Shown one piece after another: positions 22,401-32,899 of a stretch of 64,000 bases of DNA (position 1 is its first letter; each line of letters begins with the position of its first letter). The stretch comes from Labyrinthula sp. Ha (taxonomy: Eukaryota; Sar; Bigyra; Labyrinthulida; Labyrinthulaceae). The translations under genes and the position numbers were made by a program. The DNA lies in the NCBI GenBank assembly GCA_015227615.1, contig JAALGZ010000003.1, positions 1,302,001 through 1,366,000 of the forward strand. Reading direction: 5' to 3'. The notes beneath the pieces were generated by a model. That model had not been told where the DNA came from. It saw only the letters and a program-made list of their open reading frames with translations, and did no database searches.

Positions 22401-22599
22401 TCAACACACATTGAATAAAAACAAATAGATTTTTTTTGTAAAATAAAAGAGAACATTCATATTTTAGTTTTCCGTCGTGTCTGCATAAAAAAAATAATAA
22501 GGAAAAAATTTCTTAGGGTTTATAATTTAATTCAACTTTATAAGTCATAAAATACAGATAACAGATGGACCTATATTTGAAATCATTATTCGTCTTGTT
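19491..22599. other. AT-rich stretch without recognisable genes
   Basis: About 3.1 kb between two retrotransposon fossils. I see no frame longer than 65 codons, no tRNA-like boxes and no tandem repeat. It is probably decayed transposon DNA or spacer. Confidence 0.5.
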
Positions 22600-25500
22600 A
22601 GGTTTTTGGTATCGGATGAACTCGATTTACGAAGCATCATGAAGCAGTCATCGAAGGGTTGATGAGACCACAACGTAGGAACGCCACGCGTAGTAATAGA
22701 CGATCGGTTGGAACACCAGCACGAGTGTAAGGGTCAGAGCTAAGGCCACGCATTTTCAATTTAATAGCACCGTGGACAGTTTGAAATGTGTTTTTGTTTC
22801 CATAAACGGAATAGAAGCTTATGCTATTCTGGATAATAAATCCGGATCATCCGTCTTGGTCTTACAGCTCTTTAATAATCTGTATCCGGCGCCACAAAAA
22901 AAACTTGCAACCAGAAAAGATCAGTACAGTTATACCAACCATGGTCTCCAGAGAGGGTGATGCATTGGAGGATATGAAAAAAAAAGCTAGAGGCCCTATG
23001 CTTAGAATATGGTGATGTGTTCATGACTGATCGCTCCAACACCCGCATTAGTGAGCTAGAGCCTATGCCAATATTCCTGTTACAGAAATACAAGTCCAAG
23101 TACACAAAGGCTAGATCGACTTCTGCTGAGAAGAAAGGATTTATTAAGGGAAAATTTATCAGCATGGCAAAAAGAAGGCTCTTTAAATTGGTACCGGCTG
23201 TTGAAATTGGCTCACTAGTGTTTGAGTTTCTAAGAAAGTTAAAAAAATTAGGATAGTAGTTGATTTAGTAGACGCCAACAATATGTTGCTCCGGTATGTT
23301 CACCAGCTACCCCTTTTCGAAGAGCTTCGAGAATCTCGTAAAAAGTAAGATTCACGCCTCGTTTGATTCGGTATCTAGGTTTCATCATCTAGGCCTCACA
23401 GAAAAGACTAAATAGTATTCTAACATAGTTTACGAACATAGGGATTACCTATTAAACTATACCCTATTGGGATACCATTCGACCCCAGTCTTCTTCCATC
23501 GACTGATGGTGAAGCAAGTAGTGGGTAGAGAAGTAAAAGGAAGGAAAGGTCATGGCTTCATTCAGTGGATTGATGACAGCTTCATCTATTCCGACACCTT
23601 CGACAATTTTCTTAAGGAACTCAGAGGATTCTTCGATAACCAAAGAAAGGCAAGGGTAAGAATCGGTCCCAAGAGTTAACCATATTCTCAATCAAGATAA
23701 GTTATTGTGGTTGAGAAGGACAAGGGAGAAGATTGAACTTTAACAAGGAATATTATGAGAAGATACTTGATGTTCTTAGGTAGGAATTTGTATGCCAAAT
23801 TGCGACAGTGTTAAATTTAGCGCAATAGCTTTCGTTAGCAGTTCTTAAGCTGGTTGAGTTTAGAGGCAACGTGATGGCTAAATACCCACAAATGAACAAA
23901 GTACTCCGACCTAAAAAGAAAAGGGAACAAATCGGGTGGTCATATGAGCTTCATAAAGACTTTGAGGAGTTAAAAAAACTCGTGTCAGCTGTAGCTAAGC
24001 AGAAGATACAGACTTATACCCGTGACAGGGTATAATTTTGGTAACTACTGTGAGCAATAAATACTACTGTGCCATAGTATTTCAAGCGGAGTCAGTAGGA
24101 ATGAACAACCCCTTGCTCAAGAAAATGTATCCTATGATGTTCTTCTCCGGCAATTTTTCCGTGGATCATCAGAGAAAAGAAATCTTTCACAGGTGGCAAT
24201 ACCTCGGAGTGAAAACATTTAGAAGGTTTTCATACTTGCTGCCGTACCATCCTTCTCCGATTACAGCATATAGGGATCACATGAACCTCAGAGTGGTTAT
24301 AGAAGGAGGTTCTAGGATTACCCATGGACACCTTAATAGGCCCCAGAGGTTGCTTCTGACGTTTCAACTGGCTCAGGCGGAACTCTAACATGTCGACGAT
24401 GAGAGCAATAACTTTGCTGATATGTTGTCGAGGTGGGAAGCCCATGCGAAGAATGAGGATGAAGAAATAAGGGTTGCAAGGGTAGAAAGGAGAGAGGTCT
24501 CTACCGAGTCATTGAACATGGGAGATAGAAGCTTCTATAGGGTAATGTTAATAGCTCCCGTTGACCTTGAGATGCAACAACTAATAGAAATAGCGCCCGT
24601 TGTACCAATGACATCAGAGTCAAATCTTCAGAGCAACCTAGCTTTGACACCTAGTTACTCGATGACGACCTTAAGAATAGGATTCAAAAGGACAGGAGGC
24701 TTGATCATTGCTCAAAGGAAAAGGCGAGGAAGGCAAGAAAATTCTTATTAAAAGTTTTTCCATCTGGGTCATGAAATTCGAGAAATTTCTGAATTGGATT
24801 ATTGTTCAACATGAATACGAAGAGTCATCGGGTCTAACAATAGAGGACATATGGACCGTCGAGGATGATGATGATGAAATTCTAGGCATAACAGTTAATG
24901 CTTTAAGACTAGACCTAATAAGCAAAGGAATAAGATGAAATTCGAGCTGATGAGAGCCTTCGATAAGGATCGAGTTTCCACTTTCAACCCTTACTATGAA
25001 GGGGAATGGAAACGAGTTTCAGAAGCAGAACTCATAGAGCATCAAAAACTTGAAGGACTTGGCTATGGTATCCAATTTGGGAAAGCTGATGGGAAGGTAG
25101 TCATTCCCGAAGCCTTACTTCAGAGGCACATGTTTTACATACATCTTACAGGCGACCATGGTCCTATGGGAGTTGCTGTAGCAGATGCATCTAACTACGC
25201 TTGGAGGATTCCGGAAAGTTACGATGAGGGTGTCAAGATTCAAAGTATTTTTAAGGAGCTCAAGGTGATTTGCACTTACTGTAGGAAAGGACCGGGGCTG
25301 CTTAAAATGGCACTAAGTATGGTGACGGAGGAGAGCAGGCCCAGGGAAGTCCTGGTATCCGACTTCCTACATATCAATCCGAAGGGATACATCCTGGTTT
25401 TGACGGATACCTTCTCGAGTTTTACGCATTTGAAGTATACCCCTAAGGCCAAAGTAGAAGCGATTGTTATTGTGTTCAAGGACTTCGATAAGAGTTGGAA

Positions 25501-27300
25501 GTTAGAATCCAAATCACACTCATAACGGATCTAGGTTCACATTTTTCCACAAACGTGACGGAGTTGCTGAGTCGTGACTTAGGTTCCCCCCCCCCCAAAC
25601 TTTGCAGCTAGCTATGCAAGTTGGACAAATGGTAAAATCAAAGTAGTTCACAAAATGCTTCTCAACAATCTAAAGACACTGATATATGAGAGAAGGTACC
25701 AGCGGGATCAGTGGCCCTAGGTTCTGGATATAGTGCAAACAAAAATCAATGAATTGCCACTTGTGACTAGGAGATCTCCAGAAGAAGATAAGACACCGTG
25801 TGCTAATCAACTATTTCTGTTCATAAAATCTGATAAGGAGTATATTGAGATCACCGACTTTCCGAGGATGATCTCGATGAGGGCAGGTGGGGAAGTTAAG
25901 GTAATACGCACCGAAATGGATACACTATTCCAACCCTCGAGAGAGTTTTGAAATCAAATGGAGGTATACCATGAACAGGTAGATAAGTATGTATCTCTGT
26001 TGCAGTAAAAGCGAAATACCTATTGGAATAAAAGGAGAAGGCGCTCTGATAAGATATAGCTTCAACTCCAAGTTGGTGAATGGTGCTTAACTAGCACAGC
26101 TATAACTCCAGGCGAGACCAACAAGATATAATTGGAGTGGTCCGGTCCCGTGCAGGTTATCGAAATTCTTTCAAATAATGTATATCGGGTGCAGTTAATC
26201 AAATGCATGCTGCTGAAAGCTCATGCATCTAGATTATATTTCTAGGAGCCGTCAGGTTATGTTCCTGATGATGCCTCCAGGAAGATCTTTATTAATAACT
26301 GGGGTGAGCCTGAGGTGGATAAATTCCACGGCATCCGCTACTAAAAGGGATAGTGTTGACTCCTGGTACATTGGAGATGATTCGAGACCAAGGATGATAC
26401 GTTTGAACCTCTTAGGACAATATATCGAGACGTGAATACTTAGGTGATAAAATACTTAAAAAACCAAAGGAAATCTGCCAGAAATAAGAGTTACTCTAGA
26501 GTGGTTCTGGTGTGGATTGATCGCCACATACTGGGTGATATAAATGTTAGGTGCGTTGGCAAGATGAGACTCAACCTTCGAAAACATCTTCTAAATGAAA
26601 GTAACATATGGGAGAACAGGGATGCTACTCCTCATTATGTGAAAAGTAGAACCGATTTGCAAAGATCGGTAAGAGGAGTCTTGCAAAAATGCTTTGGCAT
26701 TATATACTTTGAATCTTTTTTAAGATATATACCGCAAAAGTCTGAGGCGATGATGTATTCGTACATGCAACGCTCGATGGGCATCATGAGCATGGGGCAG
26801 TTTAATGGGATACGTATAGACATTGAATCAGCTGTGCTAGGCGAGGAGTAATTCTGCCCTATAGGGGATTCGGAATGTACACGGAGATTTCACTCGTTCG
26901 AAACAGCAAAGCTTCAAAAGAATTACCAAGGTTTGGAATAAGGCAAGTTCTCTATTCAGAAATATGACACGGACAGTGCAAGCGGAGGCTAGAAGCATCG
27001 TGGAGTCTTCAATAGAATGCCTCGAGGAGCTGGTCACATATGTGGGTTCATGGAAGAGTATATCAAGATTCATCTATGAGGGAACACCTCTACAAACCCG
27101 AACAGAGATTTATGTATTAAATGATTACGAGGGTACTGTGTTGGTTGAGAATACTGATGGCCAAGCAATACGTCCGCTAAACCTGGAAGTTACTTCAGAT
27201 TTGGAGATAAAATTGAACATTAAATATATTGGGAGTATATCCTAACGAGATTATATGGCAACATACTTCACTTAACTTGTGAACATTGGCCATAGGGCAC
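22600..27300 (+). mobile_element. Broken Ty3/gypsy retrotransposon fossil
   Basis: Plus-strand pieces in gypsy order. A possible protease start has INGIEAYAILDNKSGSSVL (about 22.8 kb). Reverse transcriptase has HGFIQWIDDSFIYSDTFDNF at about 23.55 kb (the Y/F-x-DD box and IYSDT are typical of Ty3/gypsy). An RNase H-like segment lies near 24.05 kb. The integrase runs from about 25.0 to 25.9 kb, with VLVSDFLHINPKGYILVLTD, a second Asp segment, and VQTKINELPLVTRRSPEE. The integrase style resembles a gypsy lineage I know from oomycetes. It is broken in many places. No LTRs could be matched, so the ends are approximate. It is old. Confidence 0.8.
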
Positions 27301-28711
27301 GAAAATGTGCATCTTTCCGGTGGAAAGAACGTGATATTATTCCAATATATATGAGGTAGATACGTTGGCTCTGTGGCCTGGTGGCCAGGTAGATCTTCTC
27401 CTAGTCAATTCTCCATGGGTCTCGGGCACGTTCTACACGGTTAGAGGTATTCGACCTTGCTAGCCTAAGTGCAAGGATTCTGAGGTCCTGGAAATTCCCT
27501 TTGAAAATATTAGGCAAATATCTCAGGCGGTCTGAGCAATTGAAAGGAATCTGCTCAGGATACTAGAACACTTTGATAAGAACCAGCATGATTTAGTCAA
27601 CAAAATCTACTGAGTCAAATGTTCTAAGCCGGGTAGCCTACGTATATCTTTGAGTTAATAATTCCAGTTTGCCATAGAAATGTTGTTTTTATTTATGTGT
27701 AAAGCGATGAGTAACGAGTGTCTGGATCAGATGTGATGTGATTTATCGTGACTACCAATCTATTTTATGCTGACAGGACAAAAGTTAGAGCCAACCCAAT
27801 TTGATCCTATTAACATTTTGAATCTGTGTCTGGAAGGAGCATTTTTAAGGCAGAGCCTTTCATAAGGTGTTGCAACTTACGTAAAGACTGGGTTCAATTT
27901 GGGTTAGAGGTGGATCTTCGATCTGGTGAAGCGGTTTTTGGTTTTGGGATGACGATCAATAGAAAAGAGGTACACCTCCTTAAAAGTTGGAGATGGGAGA
28001 TATGTATATTAATTAGTTTTGTAGATTTATCGGTTATTGTGAAAAAGTTATAATTGAAAATAGCAGTATCAAATAGTTTGTATAGTATTAGCAAATAAAG
28101 GTATAACGAATCTAACAAAAGAAAAATCTAAATACAGAATTCAACAAAGAGAAACCTAACAGCAAATATTAGTCTTACAATAGTACGATTAATTTGAGTA
28201 ATAAGACTTAATTTAAAGTTTGCCTAAGTGATAGAAAACTTACAAAGTACCGAGGAACCTTTTTGCGTTCTTTCTTTCGCCTCAAATGAATTACCACCTT
28301 CAGATTGACTTGCTGCTCACCGGAAATAGCTTGAATAATACTATTTTAGATACATATTGCTCTGATTAATACCTACACCTTGATATAGACTATCAGGCTA
28401 TTTCAAGGCTCATCCTGAGTAAGTAATTACTTGCTGCTTAACTATGTATGCCTATACATTGGACTCTTGAGGAAATTTTCGTGTGAGGTATGAGGGAAAA
28501 ATTGAGAATTTTTTGATTGATGATTTCATTGGTGAAATATTTTATAAGTATTTGAGAACTTTTTGATAAATCAAGTTAAGAAATATTTTTTTTAGGTTTT
28601 TTGAGGTTCCTCAATTTCTCACACTGTACCATTAGCCACTATATCTTGCGATACAATATTACATTACCACATATTTATTATTCCGTAACTTTTGACTCAG
28701 CAGACAATAGC
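27301..28711. other. Spacer between the gypsy fossil and the C2-REEP gene
   Basis: May hold the gypsy element's 3' end. The reading frame of the next gene extends upstream to about 28601 without an ATG and is preceded by a run of T and AGG. An unseen upstream exon is therefore possible but unsupported. Confidence 0.35.
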
Positions 28712-31078
28712 ATGTTTTCCCCTTTTACAGTTCGTATAAATCCGCGTTTAGTTGTACTCCAAAATGATGATCCTGAAGCTCAGATGCCAAGTAACAGCGA
28801 AGAATTAATTCTGGTTGGTCAAATTAAGCCTTGGAGGAAGTCGAAAAAAACAAAACCATTTACAGTCGAAGGGTTGAATCAAAGTTCCGAAGACGCTTCT
28901 CAAGAACCTTTTTTTCTTGATCTACCTTTTTTTGGACGACCAGTAAATAAGTCTGAACAAATAATAATAACTCTTCTTCTTCTGACAAATACAACTGATC
29001 CCTCCTTGATTGCAACTTGTGAATTTTCTTTGGAAAACTTCTTACTAACAAGAAGATCTGCTAAAACAAACTTTTCACAAACTCTTGCACTTGTTGATGT
29101 AAATAAATTTTTCATCGGAAGAATAGCTTTTTCGTTTTGTTTTTTGTCCGTTGGAACTTTTAGAGTTCGTGTTTTAAACGGCTCAAATGTTAAAACCGCA
29201 GCTAGCCGTTTGAATGAAGATCAGGAAGTTTATGTTGAAGGAAATTTGAATGAGAATCTTCATAAGAAAAAACGGACTGGTGTGTCACAGAATGAAGATG
29301 GAACTAATCCAGAGTGGTCAGGGCAAAAGAGGCAGTTAGCGAGAAAGAATACTTTGAGTCGTATTCACACATTATACAACTTGGGAGCAAGTATGACACA
29401 ATCAAATTTTGGTTTGCCAAAGGTTGGAGCAGAAAATGTTCTGGAGTTTAAGTTTAGAAATAAGTATTGGAATAGAGATGATAAGTTTGTGCCAAGGATT
29501 GAGTTGGCTTTATTTGATAAGATGAACACTCCGAGAAAGAAACAAGCTTTAATAGCTGCTGAAAATGCAAGGATGAGAGCAGTCAAGAAGAAAGTTGCTA
29601 CAGTAAGAGGAGAAAAGCATGATGTTTCTCAAGTCAAGCAGACAGATAAACCGAGAGGAGGATTCTTGGGTTTATTTTCTTCTAAACCAAAGAAACGGAA
29701 TGCATCATTTCAAGAAGTTGATATTACAACACTTTCAAAGGAAGAAAAGGAAATGATGGAAAACTTAGATGAGGCAACAAAGCACTTAACAAAAAATAGT
29801 GAACAAGAACTGCTTGAGGATAGATATCTATGCTCAGCCAGTTTAGACATTCGACCTTTCTTATTGGAGAAACCCGAATTCTCAGCCAAAATCTTTTCAC
29901 TTGATTTGCAAGATAAGAATGGTCTATCTTCTGGATCACTTTTATGTCAAGTTGAATTTGTAAATTCCATTAAGGAACAACTCGACAAGTCAAGATCCTT
30001 GAGAGAAAGTGTTATAACGCCACCTTCGCTTGAAAAGATATTAAACACACCTCCACCAAGGAATATTACTCAGGCTTTCAATATTTTGAAAGATGTTGTT
30101 CTTTTAGGGGAGGTCTGGATTAATGAACAAGGTTTGGTTCCACAATTTATTACGCAGACAGCTAATGAAACAGGAGTTTCAAGGTTGAATCTCTTTCTTG
30201 CGTCTTCCCTTTTTACTGTGAATCTAATGACAGGTTTTTGGTACGGACTAGGGTTGACTTTCACACTACAAGCGTTGAATCAAGTCTTGGGAATTGTTTT
30301 CCCTGGTTACCAAACATTTAAGCTCTTGGAAGATGGCAGAAATACACAATTTGGTGATGTGAATAGTGAGAAACAGTGGTTAAGCTACTGGGTTATATTT
30401 GTTATTATGTATATTGCAGAAGTTGGTTTAAAAATATTGAACAGGGGAAATAGTCTTGGTGTGGGATATCTTTTAGGAAAATTATTATTGACTTATTGGT
30501 TGGTGATGCCAAAGTTTCAAGGTGCTAATCTTGCTTATTTTGTTCTTGTTGGCCCTTGGTTAAGAAGCTATAGAATGGACATTGATAGATATATGTCTGT
30601 TGTTGGTGTCACAGGAGATAATTTAGTATCTCAAGTAGCTCAGGTGTATGATAATATTCAACATCAGCAACAACTTGGTTTATTAGAGTTAAACACTTCA
30701 AGAAAGACACAAGGAAAAGGATTAGGTGATGAGATCGCGGGCATTCAAGTTTATATAGTAAAGGAAAGTGATTACAAATTGAACAGGCTTGGAAAAAAGA
30801 AGAAAATGATGATTAAGAAAGGGATGAGTTATGATGATGTTTTGCTACTTGGAAGCACAATTGTTGGGTTTTCAAACCAGGACTCTGAACTTGATGAAGA
30901 ATTTGTTTCTGAAGCGCTGGAGTTATTATTGATAAATAAGGAGAGCGGACTTCTCGAAGTATTGAATAATAGAAGTATAGATGGAATAAAAGAGCAAGAT
31001 ATTGTAGTGCTAAAAGAAACTGACGTTACAAAGTTAACGAAGCGAAGATTTAGTGCTGGAAGATATAAATCCATCTAA
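28712..31078 (+). CDS. C2-domain protein with a C-terminal TB2/DP1/HVA22 (REEP) membrane domain
   Basis: A 788-residue protein. About residues 1-210 look like one or two C2-type beta-sandwich regions, for example GTFRVRVLNGSNVKTAA ... NPEWSG near 146-208, with the 'NPxW' turn common in C2 domains. A long basic linker follows. At about residues 490-640 comes a set of hydrophobic segments matching the REEP/HVA22 family: IVFPGYQTFKLLEDG (family: YPAYxSxKAIE), EKQWLSYWVIFVIMYIAE (TQWLTYWVVYxxFxxxE), LLLTYWLVMPKFQGANLAY (LWxxxPxxxGAxxxY). Such domains form hairpins that curve the ER membrane. C2 domains bind lipids. The start is the first ATG in frame. The fusion is unusual, since REEP proteins are normally about 200 aa. 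A role at ER contact sites or in tubule shaping is inferred. Confidence 0.65.
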   Translation: MFSPFTVRINPRLVVLQNDDPEAQMPSNSEELILVGQIKPWRKSKKTKPFTVEGLNQSSEDASQEPFFLDLPFFGRPVNKSEQIIITLLLLTNTTDPSLIATCEFSLENFLLTRRSAKTNFSQTLALVDVNKFFIGRIAFSFCFLSVGTFRVRVLNGSNVKTAASRLNEDQEVYVEGNLNENLHKKKRTGVSQNEDGTNPEWSGQKRQLARKNTLSRIHTLYNLGASMTQSNFGLPKVGAENVLEFKFRNKYWNRDDKFVPRIELALFDKMNTPRKKQALIAAENARMRAVKKKVATVRGEKHDVSQVKQTDKPRGGFLGLFSSKPKKRNASFQEVDITTLSKEEKEMMENLDEATKHLTKNSEQELLEDRYLCSASLDIRPFLLEKPEFSAKIFSLDLQDKNGLSSGSLLCQVEFVNSIKEQLDKSRSLRESVITPPSLEKILNTPPPRNITQAFNILKDVVLLGEVWINEQGLVPQFITQTANETGVSRLNLFLASSLFTVNLMTGFWYGLGLTFTLQALNQVLGIVFPGYQTFKLLEDGRNTQFGDVNSEKQWLSYWVIFVIMYIAEVGLKILNRGNSLGVGYLLGKLLLTYWLVMPKFQGANLAYFVLVGPWLRSYRMDIDRYMSVVGVTGDNLVSQVAQVYDNIQHQQQLGLLELNTSRKTQGKGLGDEIAGIQVYIVKESDYKLNRLGKKKKMMIKKGMSYDDVLLLGSTIVGFSNQDSELDEEFVSEALELLLINKESGLLEVLNNRSIDGIKEQDIVVLKETDVTKLTKRRFSAGRYKSI

Positions 31079-31132
31079 TTATTAAATATTTGGTTTGAAT
31101 TGTGTATATCAGCGAACTAGCCGTTATTTAAA

Positions 31133-32899
31133 ATGAAACACTTGTTTAAGGGAAGAAAAAGAAGAAGTTCAGATTATGTTTCTGATTTGTCACCAATAAG
31201 AGAAAATGAGGAAGAAAATATGACACTGACAAAAGTTAGTGTGTGTAGGGAGTTAGGGAATACAAAGTTATTGACCTTGTTCAGCAGAATAAGTTTACTT
31301 ACAGGGTTGATTTTAATCAATTTTATTCTCTTGGGAAGAGGAAAAGCAAATTTTCAAAACACAAAGATAGTTACAGATGAAAAATGGAATAAATTTGAAA
31401 CCAGCTTTTGTAAGGTATGGCTTGAAGGCTGTCGATATTTTTTTTCTAGAGATGAAAATGATCAATATTTGGTCTACACTTTTCAAAACTCTTCTCTTCC
31501 AAAAAAAGTTGCTCTTTATATGTTGCAAAATGAAGTTCTTCCTGAATTCTTACTTCCAAAAAAAGACTCCTATATAAATAAACTATACAAAATAAAAACG
31601 AAACAAAAATATCATAAAAAGAAAGACGTAAAATTGTTAAAGCTTATTGATTGTATAACATTTTATTTTTATAAAAGATACTATTACGTTCCTCAAACGA
31701 AATATGATAAACTAAGTTTGAAGTTACAAACAACCCTGATTACGAAACAGCTATGTCTCTCTAATAAACTTATTCCTATGAAATATCTTACACACCTTAA
31801 TTTAACTAAACCAAAGGCACTTGAAAGTTATTATTTCAAATATAATTATTCTGAGACTGAATATTTTTCTGCGAGCAGGCTAAAGAAATTTTGTACATCT
31901 ACAAGGACAATTTTTTTTCCATTTGATTATAGAACAGGTACTGGATTAGGATCAAAAATACACAATATTGCTGCAAGTCTACATTTACTTAATTTTCATA
32001 ATGAGGTTTATTTGAACCTGGAAAAGGATTCATGGAATTTCGCTCAATCCGGGAAATGTGACTACAAGGATTACAGATGTTATTTTCAACCAATTTCACA
32101 ATGCCATAACTCTCTTGAGGAGTTAACTTCAAATAGAAACTTTCTTAAAACTAGCATTACACGAAAAATATTCAATAACGCGTTTTTTTTGGATGAGTTT
32201 AAGCCACGGAAACATAGTATGAAACAGGATTTACTTCATTTCTGGGATAAATCAACCCTATTTCTAACCCTTAGTAATAAAATACACAAACACGAGCCTT
32301 ATAATCGCTTCATACCACAAGAGTATATGAAAAAGGGATGGTTATGGTATTACTCGCAACTATTCTATTTTATTCTACAACCCTCAGACTCCTTCTCAAC
32401 TACTCTGCTCTCTCATGAATGGCTTAACTCTCACGAAGGTAATTGCCTAACTCTACATATAAGACGAGGAGATAAATCAAGAGAAACAAAAACTTTTAGT
32501 GTAGAAAGTTACTTGAGAGTTGTTGAGGTAGCGAATGAAGTACTTCCTGCTAGGAACATTCTGTTCCTAACTGATGATCCTCAATTACGCAATGAAATGC
32601 AGAATTTTGAGTTAAATTATACAGTAAGGTCACTGGAACAACCATTTCCATCCGTCGCTAATGCTATGAGTGACATTTCATTTGGAAAAATTAGTGGGCT
32701 ACTTGCTAGCCTTTATGGATCTACCAAATGTGGGTGTTTTGTAGGAACATTTTCTTCTGGTTGGAGTAGAACTCTGTTAAAATTTCTTACAGGAGTTTTT
32801 GGATCTCCTCCAGAGTCCTGGTCATTGGATACTTGGGCATATGATATTAATGGACATGGAGATCCTTTGGTGGGTATTAACTTGGAAGGATTAGAATAA
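31133..32899 (+). CDS. GT23-like alpha-1,6-fucosyltransferase family protein, type II membrane
   Basis: 588 residues. A basic N-terminus and one hydrophobic segment (about 44-68) give the type II layout of Golgi glycosyltransferases. A Lys/Tyr-rich stem follows. The catalytic part begins around GTGLGSKIHNIAASLHLLNF and WNFAQSGKCDYKDY, which match the start of the FUT8/NodZ fold. It continues with CLTLHIRRGDK (about 437-447; family HxRRxDK, binding GDP-fucose), ILFLTDDP (about 478) and CFVGTFSSGWSRTLLKF (about 538; family CTFSSxxxR). It probably adds fucose to N-glycans or related glycans in the Golgi; the acceptor is not known. The start ATG lies only 54 bp after the stop of the upstream gene on the same strand. 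No intron. Confidence 0.7.
   Translation: MKHLFKGRKRRSSDYVSDLSPIRENEEENMTLTKVSVCRELGNTKLLTLFSRISLLTGLILINFILLGRGKANFQNTKIVTDEKWNKFETSFCKVWLEGCRYFFSRDENDQYLVYTFQNSSLPKKVALYMLQNEVLPEFLLPKKDSYINKLYKIKTKQKYHKKKDVKLLKLIDCITFYFYKRYYYVPQTKYDKLSLKLQTTLITKQLCLSNKLIPMKYLTHLNLTKPKALESYYFKYNYSETEYFSASRLKKFCTSTRTIFFPFDYRTGTGLGSKIHNIAASLHLLNFHNEVYLNLEKDSWNFAQSGKCDYKDYRCYFQPISQCHNSLEELTSNRNFLKTSITRKIFNNAFFLDEFKPRKHSMKQDLLHFWDKSTLFLTLSNKIHKHEPYNRFIPQEYMKKGWLWYYSQLFYFILQPSDSFSTTLLSHEWLNSHEGNCLTLHIRRGDKSRETKTFSVESYLRVVEVANEVLPARNILFLTDDPQLRNEMQNFELNYTVRSLEQPFPSVANAMSDISFGKISGLLASLYGSTKCGCFVGTFSSGWSRTLLKFLTGVFGSPPESWSLDTWAYDINGHGDPLVGINLEGLE

Noticed and set aside
22439-22520. A/T homopolymer-rich stretch as a possible origin or terminator
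   Set aside because: Runs of A and T are common in all spacers of this window, and no symmetrical or repeated motif sets this one apart.
28601-28711. N-terminal extension of the C2-REEP protein from 28601
   Set aside because: The extension starts with TTG, not ATG, and its peptide looks like non-coding AT-rich sequence. The first ATG is at 28712.
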